From Algoriphagus mannitolivorans DSM 15301 (lineage in GTDB: Bacteria; Bacteroidota; Bacteroidia; Cytophagales; Cyclobacteriaceae), in the NCBI RefSeq assembly GCF_000429425.1, contig NZ_AUBV01000010.1, positions 186,001-250,000 of the forward strand: DNA of 64,000 bases, written 5' to 3'. Below, piece after piece: positions 1-8,587 of the stretch (positions are counted from its first letter, which is position 1; each line of letters begins with the position of its first letter). The notes under the pieces are model-generated. The model was not told the DNA's origin. It did not search any database and worked only from the letters and a program-made list of their open reading frames with translations. A program made the position numbers and the translations under genes.

Positions 1-37
1 TTATTCCTTGATCGCCTGTTTTGGTATAAATTTTCAT
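1..37 (-). CDS. ATP:cob(I)alamin adenosyltransferase, PduO type (first 12 codons only)
   Basis: An ATG at 37 on the minus strand opens a frame that runs off the left edge. The visible product is MKIYTKTGDQGI, which matches the N-terminal ATP-binding motif of PduO/MMAB-type corrinoid adenosyltransferases (typically MKxYTKTGDKGxT). These enzymes transfer the 5'-deoxyadenosyl group of ATP to cob(I)alamin to make coenzyme B12. The gene follows the ABC ATPase gene on the same strand after a 59 bp gap, so the two may be co-transcribed. Only 12 residues are seen, so the assignment rests on this one distinctive motif. Confidence 0.75.
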   Translation of the reverse strand, partial: MKIYTKTGDQGI

Positions 38-96
38 TTCTGCCTCTTATCAATCATTGGCAAAATTAAGAATCTATTTGAATTATAGGGGATAAA

Positions 97-813
97 TCAG
101 GCGTGAGCGGGTACTCCTCGGGTTGGATTTGGGTTTATTTTGTCAGATTCCACTAATCCATCCCTAAGCCTTACAATCCTGTGGGCGTAGTGAGCGATAT
201 CATCTTCGTGGGTTACCATGATGATGGTATTTCCCTTGGAATGTAGTTCATGAAAAAGCTCCATGATGTCATAGGAAGTTTTGGAGTCCAAGTTTCCGGT
301 AGGTTCATCGGCAAGGATGATGCTTGGGTTATTGACCAAAGCTCTGGCGATCGCCACTCTTTGTCTTTGTCCACCAGAAAGCTCATTTGGACGGTGCTTG
401 GTTCTATCTCCCAGTCCCACATTATCCAAGGCCTTGAAGGCCATTTCCTCCCGCTCTGCTCGTGGGTAACCTGCATATACCAAAGGCAGGGCCACATTTT
501 CCAGACAAGAAGCTCTTGGCAAAAGGTTAAAAGTTTGGAATACAAAGCCGATCTCTTTGTTCCGGATTTCTGCAAGCTCATTTTCGCTCATGTCACTCAC
601 ATCTTTTCCTGCAAGGATGTAGGTGCCAGAGGTGGGGGAATCCAGACAGCCGATGATGTTCATCAGGGTAGATTTTCCGGAGCCAGAAGGTCCCATAAAA
701 GCAACATATTCTCCCTTATCTACAGTAATGCTGACAGACTTAAGGGCTTGGATAATTTCGGAGCCCATTTTGTAAGTTTTGTTGATTTCATGGGTTTCGA
801 TGACAATGCTCAT
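97..813 (-). CDS. ABC transporter ATP-binding protein, MacB/LolD type
   Basis: 238 aa cytoplasmic ATPase. All nucleotide-binding motifs are present: Walker A GPSGSGKS (41-48), Q-loop Gln93, signature LSGGQ (145-149), Walker B ILADE (166-170) and H-loop His202. The DEPTGNLD form and the overall sequence fit the MacB/LolD/FtsE-like group, which drives mechanotransmission-type exporters or lipoprotein release rather than solute import. No partner permease lies beside it; the gene upstream is a membrane/TPR protein unlike an MacB permease, so the substrate is unknown. The ATG at 813 gives the standard N-terminus for the family. Confidence 0.9.
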   Translation of the reverse strand: MSIVIETHEINKTYKMGSEIIQALKSVSITVDKGEYVAFMGPSGSGKSTLMNIIGCLDSPTSGTYILAGKDVSDMSENELAEIRNKEIGFVFQTFNLLPRASCLENVALPLVYAGYPRAEREEMAFKALDNVGLGDRTKHRPNELSGGQRQRVAIARALVNNPSIILADEPTGNLDSKTSYDIMELFHELHSKGNTIIMVTHEDDIAHYAHRIVRLRDGLVESDKINPNPTRGVPAHA

Positions 814-882
814 GCTGGATAATATTTAGGTTAGTGGTTTAGTTTATTGATCGACTAATGTGGGAAAATACGGGGAAAAGTC

Positions 883-3648
883 CTAATAGTTGGCTAGTTG
901 AAGCTTTTCTATTTCATCCCAGGTCATCCAATTGCTCATTTCCTGTATCGCGGCTGCTGCATAATTGTCCAGCCCAATCCTTTTTGCGGCTTGCACTTTT
1001 CTAATCCAAAGCAAAGGATCTTTGTTGAAATCGCTTGCGGCATTGATGGTTTCATATTGGGCAATGGGATCGGGAATTCTTTCGGCTGCACTCAAGACCA
1101 ATGGCGTGAAATAGGGGTTTGCGGTAAGTTCATCTCTAACACCTAAAAACTGGGTAAAAGCCAAAAGGGATTCAGCATTAGCCCAATCAGGATTTTTTAG
1201 GAAAGTTTCTAAGTCACTGGCGCTGTTAGAGTTTTTCAGAAGAACTTGCCCGACTGCTTGAAGTTGGACTTTTGTCAAGCCGTGAGCTTTATGCGCTAAT
1301 AGCCTCCAGGCCAATTGGTTTTTAATCGAATCTGAGCCTAGTGTTTCCCATTGGGCAAAGGCTTTTTCGGGCAAAAGCTCATTGAAATTTTCCAATAGCT
1401 GATATACTTCCGGACTAAGATTTTTATCCAAAACCTGATACTTTTCCTGAATCCTTGCCGCGTCCTCCAGAAATCCTCCCAGCTTGAGGATAAGAATCAA
1501 GTCAGGGTTAAAGGCTTGAAATCCTTTTTGCTCAGCCACTATCAAATCTCTCGAAGCCTTTTCAAAATCTAGGTTTTGAGCCTGGATTTTGGCAGTTAGT
1601 TGTAGGTAGTATGCTGCATCTCCGGGATTCCTGAACGCAAGACCATTCAGGTTTTTGACAGATTCCATCACTCTTCCGGCAGCCAGACTTCTGAGGGAAG
1701 CTGATTCCTGGATTTGCATGGTGTAGTCTATGTAGTCTGGATTTTTGGATAAGGAGTCCAAAAAGATGATTTCGGAACTCGGGTCTTCCGTAGATTTTGT
1801 GGCCACCAAATTCCTCCAAGCGGCTTGGATAACCATCGGAGAGAACTTCGGATCCAGCTTATTTTTTACCTCTTTATTGAATGCTTGTTCTTCTGAAGAG
1901 AGATTGAGTCTAGCTGAAGCAAGTCCATTGACCTGAGAGATCAAGTCTGTGCTCAAGTCATCTAGCTCTGATTTTTCTCCAAGTTTTGCCTGTAAAGCCA
2001 ACCAGTTGGAAGCAGAGACAGGATCCAGTTTGGCATTTTCTTCGAGTAAAGTTTTGGCTTTATCAAATTGCTGGGTAAGCGTATAGTATAGAGCCAAATT
2101 GTTCAGCAACTTGGGGTTTTGAGGGAAAAATTTCAACCCATTTTCCAAGTAATAAATGATCTCAAAAGGCTTATTTTCCCTATTTAGACGCTCACAGAGT
2201 AAGAGAATATTATCCACCTGAGGAGCTTCAGAGAAGCTTTGCTCCAAATGTTCCTTGGCCAAAGTGGGCTGATTGAGGTCTAGCAATAGCTTTGCAGTCA
2301 GGAATTTTGCCTTCGGATTATACCTGTACTGATCCCAGCTATTTTCATACAGGATGCTGGCTTCCAGCTTTTTTCCAGTCTCGTAATAATAGTTTGCAAG
2401 ATTGTTGGTCGTGAAGGAATTAAACTGTGCAGCAACAATAGCTTCCATGTAAATGGTTATCACCAAAATCCCGATTGTCCCCCCAATCCTGAGATGATAA
2501 TAGGGAAGAGAATAGGGTTTGTACAAAATGCGATGCACTGCCTTGCCTGTGTTCATCACCGAGAGGAAGTTGCTCATCAGGTAAATGATGAAGAACAGCG
2601 AAAAAGAGATTTGAGAGTAAACCAATAGGTTTTTGATCAGTTCCTCAGCGGGCTGGTTGGCAGTAATTTCAATTTTACCCAACAACCAAAATGTTATGCC
2701 CAGTCCTAGGAAGTACAGTCCTTTTAGCTTGGAAGGATTAGCCGCCAGATTGCTTTCCTGAAGGATTTTTTGCTCCGTAGAAAACCATCCCAATACTCCG
2801 ATTGGGATGACGAGGTAAAGGGGAGAGAAAATCAAAAACGGTAGATTAACCTCACCTTTTAGGTTGAGTAAAAGTCCGATGAGAATCAGAAAATACACCA
2901 AGCCGATGATGAAGATCTGAATGGAAATTTTGGTACTCAGGTTTTGATTGACTTTTGCTAAAAGCACATAAATACCCGAAACCACCGCATGTCCCTGCCA
3001 AAACAACCAAGCCAAAGCGAATCCAACAGCCGGAACCATTGTCTGTTCGGAAAGGAAGAATCCAGGTTTTTCAATCGGGCTTAGCGAAAGCAAGGACACT
3101 AAGGTCACTGAGAAGAAAAAGAGAACTGAAATCCATCGGACCCCAAAACGAGTATAAGGTTTCCAAACATGGAAATAAATCCCGGGAATCATTGTCCCGG
3201 ATATCATGGCGATCAAAGGAATATTGGAGCTGGGGCCACCGATATTGAGGCCATTGACATTGGAAAATGTCAAAAGAATAATCCATCCCAGTCCGGCTCC
3301 CAAAAAAGGCATTTTTTGGAAGTAGCTGAAATAAGTCAAAGCTGTCACCGCGATGAAGAAAAAAGCTAAGCCAAAGAGGTAGGTTTGAAAAGAGGTGGAG
3401 CCAGGTTCTACAGCTTTGAATTCCTGAAAAATGAGGTAATTGTCCAGTTCAATCGGAATGGAAAGTGCTCCAAAATTCACCTGACTGAATGGTACTGCTA
3501 CTGTATCCAGAAAAGTGGCCGTCACTAGGTTGGGATAAATATTTCCTGATGCCCAATAGCAGTAAATTGCAAAAAGCCCTCCCGAAGCTAAAAGCAGGAG
3601 GGCTGGAATCTTGGCGATGGAAGATTTCGATTTGATTTTTTGCTCCAT
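883..3648 (-). CDS. Large membrane protein with C-terminal TPR-like repeats, function unknown
   Basis: 921 aa. The first ~420 residues are a series of about a dozen hydrophobic segments, as in a polytopic inner-membrane protein. The rest is soluble, helical and TPR-like, with repeats such as NYYYETGKKLEASILYEN and NLALYYTLTQQFDKAKTLLE. TPR arrays usually mediate protein-protein contacts, so a membrane-anchored scaffold is the natural reading. The ATG at 3648 starts 3 bp after the gatC stop, which makes it the last gene of the haemoglobin-plsC-gatC run. I do not recognise a named family and assign no enzymatic role. Confidence 0.8.
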   Translation of the reverse strand: MEQKIKSKSSIAKIPALLLLASGGLFAIYCYWASGNIYPNLVTATFLDTVAVPFSQVNFGALSIPIELDNYLIFQEFKAVEPGSTSFQTYLFGLAFFFIAVTALTYFSYFQKMPFLGAGLGWIILLTFSNVNGLNIGGPSSNIPLIAMISGTMIPGIYFHVWKPYTRFGVRWISVLFFFSVTLVSLLSLSPIEKPGFFLSEQTMVPAVGFALAWLFWQGHAVVSGIYVLLAKVNQNLSTKISIQIFIIGLVYFLILIGLLLNLKGEVNLPFLIFSPLYLVIPIGVLGWFSTEQKILQESNLAANPSKLKGLYFLGLGITFWLLGKIEITANQPAEELIKNLLVYSQISFSLFFIIYLMSNFLSVMNTGKAVHRILYKPYSLPYYHLRIGGTIGILVITIYMEAIVAAQFNSFTTNNLANYYYETGKKLEASILYENSWDQYRYNPKAKFLTAKLLLDLNQPTLAKEHLEQSFSEAPQVDNILLLCERLNRENKPFEIIYYLENGLKFFPQNPKLLNNLALYYTLTQQFDKAKTLLEENAKLDPVSASNWLALQAKLGEKSELDDLSTDLISQVNGLASARLNLSSEEQAFNKEVKNKLDPKFSPMVIQAAWRNLVATKSTEDPSSEIIFLDSLSKNPDYIDYTMQIQESASLRSLAAGRVMESVKNLNGLAFRNPGDAAYYLQLTAKIQAQNLDFEKASRDLIVAEQKGFQAFNPDLILILKLGGFLEDAARIQEKYQVLDKNLSPEVYQLLENFNELLPEKAFAQWETLGSDSIKNQLAWRLLAHKAHGLTKVQLQAVGQVLLKNSNSASDLETFLKNPDWANAESLLAFTQFLGVRDELTANPYFTPLVLSAAERIPDPIAQYETINAASDFNKDPLLWIRKVQAAKRIGLDNYAAAAIQEMSNWMTWDEIEKLQLANY

Positions 3649-3651
3649 GGG

Positions 3652-3939
3652 TTATTCCAATACTTTGGGTACCCGAAAATAATTTTCATCCCGCTTAGGG
3701 GCGTTTTTGAGAGCAGCTTCGTGGCTCAGGTGTGAGACTACTTTGTCCTCGCGCATGTCGTTGATTTCGGAGGACATGGTGGTCAATGGTTCTACATCCG
3801 TGGTGTCCACTTCATTCAATTGCTCCACCCAGTCCAGAATCTGAGACATGTCTTGAGACATCTTTTCAGCAGAACTTTCATCAAATTCCAATCTTGCCAA
3901 ATGGGCGATTTTTCGGATGGATTCTTTATCTATTTTCAC
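3652..3939 (-). CDS. gatC: Asp-tRNA(Asn)/Glu-tRNA(Gln) amidotransferase subunit C
   Basis: GatC wraps around GatA and stabilises the GatCAB complex that amidates misacylated Glu-tRNA(Gln) or Asp-tRNA(Asn). The sequence KIDKESIRKIAHLARLEF is the typical GatC N-terminus, and MREDKV plus the acidic middle also fit. I chose the GTG at 3939, giving 95 aa, the usual GatC length. The upstream ATG at 3978 would add 13 atypical residues and a longer overlap with plsC. With GTG the overlap with plsC is 14 bp, consistent with translational coupling. gatB lies 51 kb away at 55091 and gatA is not in the window. Confidence 0.9.
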   Translation of the reverse strand: MKIDKESIRKIAHLARLEFDESSAEKMSQDMSQILDWVEQLNEVDTTDVEPLTTMSSEINDMREDKVVSHLSHEAALKNAPKRDENYFRVPKVLE

Positions 3940-4696
3940 TGATCGATAATTTTTGTGGTGTTTTTTGTTCAATTCCATTGTCCAGATTCAACTGAGTTTG
4001 GATGACTTCAAAGCATTTCTTACTCAGTTCCTCTTCCGTCGGATAATCCTTTGGAGACAACGGCTCATGGAGAACCATCTTGGCTTTTCTTCGATGAAGA
4101 ATAAATTTCCCGTCGTCGGGTAAAATTAGATGATTATAAGATAAGGTGACAGGGATGATGGGGATTTGTTTCTCCAAGGCTAGGCGAAAAGCCCCATTTT
4201 TGAATGGAACCATCTGCGGAGGATGGCTGGTGTATATTCCTCCTTCAGGGAAAAGTACAATCCCACTTCCTCGATCCAAGGCAAGCCCAGCTCTTCTCAT
4301 GGTTTCTGCCCGACTTTTCAGTCGGCTTCTATCCACAGCTATGTGAAGCCCTTTGAAATAATACCCAAATAAAGGGACTTTTCGAATCGAGGCCTTTCCC
4401 ACAAAAAGAACGTCTCCTGGTACGAATCCCATCATGGCTACATCCAAATAGCTAAAGTGATTTGCCAAAAAGATGTAGGGCTTCTTCTTGTCAAATTGGG
4501 ATTTCAGCTCTATTTCCACTGGCAAAAGAATCAGTGAGAAATATGTCTTTGCCCAATACTGGTTGATTCTTCTCCCATATTTCCTCCATGTCGGGACCCA
4601 GATACAAATCAGAAAAAAGGGAAATATCAGCAGGAAGGTCAACAAAAACATCCCGCCCGCATACCAGGTATATAGCTTGTTTTTCAATTCATTCAT
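3926..4696 (-). CDS. plsC: 1-acyl-sn-glycerol-3-phosphate acyltransferase (PlsC family)
   Basis: 256 aa membrane-associated acyltransferase that would acylate lysophosphatidic acid to phosphatidic acid. An N-terminal hydrophobic segment (about 12-34) is followed by the catalytic NHx4D motif NHFSYLD, then the glycerophosphate-binding FPEGGI motif and IPIIPVTL. These are in the order and spacing of the LPLAT superfamily. The start overlaps the end of the truncated-haemoglobin gene by 8 bp and its end overlaps gatC by 14 bp, so it sits inside one compact transcription unit. A second, different acyltransferase (GlsA-like) is at 14633. Confidence 0.9.
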   Translation of the reverse strand: MNELKNKLYTWYAGGMFLLTFLLIFPFFLICIWVPTWRKYGRRINQYWAKTYFSLILLPVEIELKSQFDKKKPYIFLANHFSYLDVAMMGFVPGDVLFVGKASIRKVPLFGYYFKGLHIAVDRSRLKSRAETMRRAGLALDRGSGIVLFPEGGIYTSHPPQMVPFKNGAFRLALEKQIPIIPVTLSYNHLILPDDGKFILHRRKAKMVLHEPLSPKDYPTEEELSKKCFEVIQTQLNLDNGIEQKTPQKLSISENR

Positions 4697-5066
4697 GGTT
4701 GATCATGTGATTGGCAACTTTTATAAAATATCCCATCATCAATTCTTTGACATTGGGGTCGAGCTGTAGTTTATCCATTGCAGAAAACATGGCATTCAGC
4801 CAGTGATCTCTTAAATCAGGATTAATCTGCCATTGCAGATGACGGAGCCTCAACCGGGGATGACCTCTTTCTTCAGAGTAGGATTGAGGTCCTCCAAAAA
4901 CCTGTAACAGAAAAAGGTAAAGCCTTCGCTCTGCGGGCTTTAGATCCTCTTCAGGGTAAAGCTTTCTTAATTCACGATTTTGAGAAACTTCCTGGTAAAA
5001 GTATGCAGTAAGAAGACGAATCTTTTCTTCTCCGATCAATTCATAAACAGACTGAAATGGATTCAT
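4689..5066 (-). CDS. Truncated haemoglobin, group II (TrHbO-like)
   Basis: 125 aa haem protein of the 2-on-2 globin fold. It resembles Bacillus YjbI: Tyr24 at B10 (AYFYQEV), the FGGP turn, EERGHPRLRLRH with proximal His76, and Trp89 at G8 (DHWLNAM). Group II truncated globins bind O2 and are linked to NO or peroxide chemistry. It heads a run of overlapping genes (plsC, gatC, membrane/TPR protein), so its product is probably made constitutively with these housekeeping proteins. The specific physiological ligand cannot be read from sequence. Confidence 0.9.
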   Translation of the reverse strand: MNPFQSVYELIGEEKIRLLTAYFYQEVSQNRELRKLYPEEDLKPAERRLYLFLLQVFGGPQSYSEERGHPRLRLRHLQWQINPDLRDHWLNAMFSAMDKLQLDPNVKELMMGYFIKVANHMINHE

Positions 5067-5092
5067 GCCGCAAACTTATCAAAAACCGGAAA

Positions 5093-6439
5093 TTAGACTT
5101 CCCATTTCTTGACTTTCAGTGAGGTACCTTCGGTAGAAATCACCACTATTTCCTCTCCCTGGTCCAAAAATTCCCCTCTTGAATAAGCATCATAGACTTC
5201 TCCATCAATTTCCACCTTTCCACTTGGGCGAAGTCTGGAATGTACTTTTCCGGTCTTGCCCAACAGATTTTCTGAATAAAAACTGGAAGTGTACCCTTCG
5301 GAACGATCCTGAGTAGAGGCCAAAGTGATAGTTTTAAAAGCTCCCCATTCGTTGATTTTAGGGGTGAGCCAAAAAACTAAGCCCACCGAAGCCAATGCCG
5401 CAAGAATCACCGTCAGCAAGGCTGCAAAAAGCTGGGAAGCCGGCACAAAATCAAAGTTGAAATCCTGATTAGGAAGCATTCCCAAAACCAAACCTGCGAG
5501 GATACAGATGATGCCTAGAATCCCGAAGATTCCAAATCCAGGGATTACAAAGAGTTCCAGCGCCAGGAGAATTATGCCAGCCACAAACACGATAATCTCC
5601 CAATTTTCCGCCAATCCGTTGAGGTAATAGGGGATGAAATAAAGGATGGTCGCAATAATCGCAGCCAAAATGGGGAATCCAACCCCGGGAGTCTGAAGTT
5701 CAAAATAGATTCCCCCGATAATTATCAGGATCAAAACTCCGCTGATGGCAGGGGAGAGAAAGAAAGCAATGATTTTTTCAATCGTATCCTCTTCATAGGA
5801 AACCACAGTGGCATTCTCCAGTCCCTGAGCTTCGAGAATTGTATTTAGGGAAGGATACTCTCCGTCACAAAAACCATATTGAATCGCCTCTGAAACAGAA
5901 AATGTGATTACAGAACCAGCCTTGGATACGCCCTCAATCTCAATTTTTTCATCCACCATGGCTTCGGCAATTTTGGGGTCACGTCCTTTGGCTTCTGCAG
6001 TACTCCGCATCATGGAGCGCATGTACGATTGGTACTTGTCAGGTGCTGCTGCTCCATCTACCCCGTTGACTACTGTGGCAGCTCCGATGCTGGCACCAGG
6101 AGCCATGTAGATTGAATCACATGCGATAGAGATCAAAGCACCTGCTGAGGCCGCATCCTTGTTGATAAATACATAGACCGGAATTTCGGATTCCAAGATG
6201 GTAGTTCTGATTTCATCGGCATCAGTCACCACACCCCCGTAAGTGTCCATTTCAATCACTATCAACCCAGCTTTCTCCTCCTTGGCCTGATCGAAGGCGA
6301 TTTTTACCCGCCGATTCATAGCCGGATCGATGTCTTTGTCTATTTTGAATGTGTAGATCTTTTCTGGCTTTGTTTGGGAAAAGCTTGTCAAAGATGTTAG
6401 ACACAAGGAAATCAGCAGGAAATAGAAATAAACCTTCAT
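5093..6439 (-). CDS. NfeD-family membrane-bound serine protease
   Basis: 448 aa long-form NfeD (ClpP-class protease fused to membrane and OB domains). A signal peptide covers about 1-21. The ClpP-like domain has DTYGG and a candidate nucleophile Ser98 in AASAGALIS, with GASIGAA downstream. About four or five hydrophobic segments follow (about 225-355), then a soluble NfeD/OB domain (LLGKTGKVHSRLRPSGKVEIDG). Long NfeD proteins cleave hydrophobic C-termini of stomatin-type partners in the membrane. No stomatin/FloA gene is adjacent here, so the partner is elsewhere or different. Confidence 0.87.
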   Translation of the reverse strand: MKVYFYFLLISLCLTSLTSFSQTKPEKIYTFKIDKDIDPAMNRRVKIAFDQAKEEKAGLIVIEMDTYGGVVTDADEIRTTILESEIPVYVFINKDAASAGALISIACDSIYMAPGASIGAATVVNGVDGAAAPDKYQSYMRSMMRSTAEAKGRDPKIAEAMVDEKIEIEGVSKAGSVITFSVSEAIQYGFCDGEYPSLNTILEAQGLENATVVSYEEDTIEKIIAFFLSPAISGVLILIIIGGIYFELQTPGVGFPILAAIIATILYFIPYYLNGLAENWEIIVFVAGIILLALELFVIPGFGIFGILGIICILAGLVLGMLPNQDFNFDFVPASQLFAALLTVILAALASVGLVFWLTPKINEWGAFKTITLASTQDRSEGYTSSFYSENLLGKTGKVHSRLRPSGKVEIDGEVYDAYSRGEFLDQGEEIVVISTEGTSLKVKKWEV

Positions 6440-6625
6440 AGTTCGATAATTCAGGGAAAAGATACTAAGGAGGGCTTCAAAACGCTAATTTCAAACTTCT
6501 TTTCCTCAGTTGGAACTCGGGCATTCTCTTTGGAAAGTTTATGACTGCATTTCGATTTTTAGCATAATTCTTGCCCTCTTTCGTGATTATTAGACGAGTT
6601 AATTAGATTTTAATTTTCATTACCC

Positions 6626-7798
6626 ATGCATATTCCGGAAAAACTTCTCACTTCCTCTTTTGGTTTGTTTTTGATACTCAGTTTGTTCACTGGTATTTCT
6701 GCACAGGCCAGTAGTCTGGTTCCTTTGGATTCTATTGGTGTTGAAACTGTCGGAGGAAAAACTTTTATCCTTCACAGAGTGACTCAGGGTGAAACCTTAT
6801 TTTCCATTTCAAGAAGATACAAAGCTTCCGTCGGGGATATTCAAAACTCCAATGAAGTCCTAAAGGATGGTTTGAAGTCCGGGCAGACCATTCGGGTACC
6901 TTACATCACTTCCTCCCAAGCACCTGAGGGAGCTTCCATCCATAAAGTGTCTCCGGGTGAAACACTTTTTTCTATTTCCAAAAAGTATGGGGTGACCGTA
7001 GATTCACTGAAGCAATGGAATAAGCTTTTGGGAAATGATTTAAGTGTTGGCCAGGCTCTAGTCGTAAGAGAATCTTCTCCTTCCGCGCCTCAAACTCAGC
7101 CAAGTACTCCAGCTCCGGTAGCAGTTGCGACTACTACCACAAAAACGGTAGAACCAACTCCAGCCAAAAAGGTGGAGGAAAAAAAGGTGGAGCCCAAGCC
7201 TGCAGTAAGCAAACCAACGCCCGTGAGTAAAGAAACAACGGAAGTTAGAGCAGTTACTACTTCCGCTCCAATCGTTCCGGGAGAATGGATTTCTCACACG
7301 GTCGTTCAAGGAGAGACGCTCTTTTCTATTTCAAATCAGTACAACTCCAGTGTTGAGGATTTGATCAAATGGAATGCGCTGAGCTCTAATAATCTCCGCA
7401 CCGGACAGGTGATCAAAGTAGGACGAGCACCTGAAGGACCTTCTACAGTACCGGTAATAGGAGAACCAAAAGTGGTAGCTTCTACGTCAGAGATGAGTGT
7501 GGAGCCAACGATTGAAAATACTTCTGGAGGTTTCAAAAACATCAAAGAAACCGGTCAGGCTGAAGTAATTGAGGGTACAGGAGGACATAAAAAGTATTTG
7601 GTGCTTCATAGAACTGCACCTGTGGGTAGTGTCATGCGAGTCAAAAATGAAGAGAATGACATTACCATTTTCGCAAGAGTTGTGGGCACTTTGCCAGAAA
7701 CCGGTGATAATTCCAAACTGGTGATCAAGCTCTCTCAGGCAGCTTTTGATCAATTAAGGGCTGTGAATTCAAGGTTCCCGGTGGAGGTATTGTATTAA
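6626..7798 (+). CDS. Exported LysM protein with RlpA-like C-terminal domain
   Basis: 390 aa cell-envelope protein. A signal peptide spans about 1-28. Three LysM repeats, which bind peptidoglycan glycan strands, sit at about 49-92, 106-147 and 224-265, each carrying GETLFSIS. A Pro/Thr/Lys/Glu-rich linker (150-215) separates repeats 2 and 3. The C-terminus (about 305-388: APVGSVMRVKNEENDITIFARVVG) resembles the double-psi beta-barrel of RlpA-like proteins. No catalytic endopeptidase domain is seen, so a wall-binding structural or lytic-transglycosylase-like role is inferred. A transcription stop-like inverted repeat follows it. Confidence 0.85.
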   Translation: MHIPEKLLTSSFGLFLILSLFTGISAQASSLVPLDSIGVETVGGKTFILHRVTQGETLFSISRRYKASVGDIQNSNEVLKDGLKSGQTIRVPYITSSQAPEGASIHKVSPGETLFSISKKYGVTVDSLKQWNKLLGNDLSVGQALVVRESSPSAPQTQPSTPAPVAVATTTTKTVEPTPAKKVEEKKVEPKPAVSKPTPVSKETTEVRAVTTSAPIVPGEWISHTVVQGETLFSISNQYNSSVEDLIKWNALSSNNLRTGQVIKVGRAPEGPSTVPVIGEPKVVASTSEMSVEPTIENTSGGFKNIKETGQAEVIEGTGGHKKYLVLHRTAPVGSVMRVKNEENDITIFARVVGTLPETGDNSKLVIKLSQAAFDQLRAVNSRFPVEVLY

Positions 7799-7821
7799 TT
7801 CAGAAAACGCCATAAAATTTC

Positions 7822-7932
7822 AGGCTGTCTCAATTGAGGATTATTGTCTTATCGAGCTTTGTCTAAATACGGTGAATTAAAACCAAATTTCGACTGCGCT
7901 TGGTTTGACAAATTCAATTAATGAGACAGCCT
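7822..7932. repeat. Inverted-repeat element AGGCTGT...ACAGCCT, copy A
   Basis: A 111 bp non-coding element between the LysM gene and the next gene. Its ends are perfect 11 bp inverted repeats, AGGCTGTCTCA (7822-7832) and TGAGACAGCCT (7922-7932). An inner stem pairs AAACCAA with TTGGTTT around TTCGACTGCGC. A T-run follows the right arm, so it may act as a terminator for the LysM gene. It shares end sequences, GAGGATT and ACCAAA blocks with the element at 18782-18895, so the two look like diverged copies of one family. Confidence 0.65.
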
Positions 7933-7980
7933 TATTTTTTTGATTGGTTTCTCCTTGATGCCTTCATCAACTCTTAAATC

Positions 7981-8011
7981 TTGGGATTCTATCCTAGGAA
8001 AGGTAACTTTG
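7981..8011 (+). promoter_or_regulatory. Bacteroidota-type promoter (TTG, 20 bp, TAACTTTG)
   Basis: TTG at 7981-7983 and TAACTTTG at 8004-8011 match the -33 (TTTG/TTG) and -7 (TAnnTTTG) elements of the primary Bacteroidota sigma factor, with a 20 bp spacer. Transcription would begin near 8018. That excludes a start at 7981 for the gene and supports the ATG at 8029. Confidence 0.6.
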
Positions 8012-8028
8012 CGGAGAGAAATTTACCC

Positions 8029-8583
8029 ATGAACAAAGTCCAATTATTCTTTCACCATCTTTTTCGCTTTGTCTGGAATGCGATTTTTATTATTTCCTAT
8101 CCCATTTTGGCAAGTTTCGGATTGATTTTCATAGGGCTGACTTTTTTGTTTTCTAAGCTTTCTCAGCTCTTGACCAGAATTCGCCCGGAAGGAAAAAAGG
8201 TTGTCTTGAAGGAAAGCGAATGGGAGGTTTTGCCTTATTCCAATGAATTATTGGAGGCCAAATTGGTTAAACAAATCATGTTTGGTCCGTCAGGATATCA
8301 ATTGAGAAGAAAGGATGGAGTACCTTCAGTACTTTCCGATTATGTATTTGGAAACAAAATCCGGGTGATTGAGGAAGGCTATATTTTAGAAAAGTGGAAC
8401 ACGCTGGAGGCTAAAGAAATGCCGGACTTTGATATCTGTCTATACAATCCCGATATAGATTCCTTGAAGTCTTTGACTCAGATCAAATCCTTTGACTGGC
8501 ACGTTTCAGAAAAAGCTGAGAATGAACTGTCCTTCAAATGGTTTGACGGGACTCAGGGCGGTGAAGTGAAGGTTGCCATTTAA
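8029..8583 (+). CDS. Hypothetical protein with N-terminal membrane segment
   Basis: 184 aa. One strongly hydrophobic region (about 10-45: FVWNAIFIISYPILASFGLIFIG) may hold one or two transmembrane helices. The rest is soluble and of mixed character. I recognise no family or motif. The ATG at 8029 was chosen because a promoter-like -7 box lies just upstream at 8004-8011. The stop is 4 bp before the TIGR02757 gene, so the two are probably co-transcribed, which is the only functional clue. Confidence 0.7.
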   Translation: MNKVQLFFHHLFRFVWNAIFIISYPILASFGLIFIGLTFLFSKLSQLLTRIRPEGKKVVLKESEWEVLPYSNELLEAKLVKQIMFGPSGYQLRRKDGVPSVLSDYVFGNKIRVIEEGYILEKWNTLEAKEMPDFDICLYNPDIDSLKSLTQIKSFDWHVSEKAENELSFKWFDGTQGGEVKVAI

Positions 8584-8587
8584 GCTC

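Noticed and set aside
250-822. Long plus-strand open frame antisense to the ABC ATPase gene
   Set aside because: The minus-strand frame encodes a fully conserved ABC ATPase; the opposite frame has no recognisable protein sequence.
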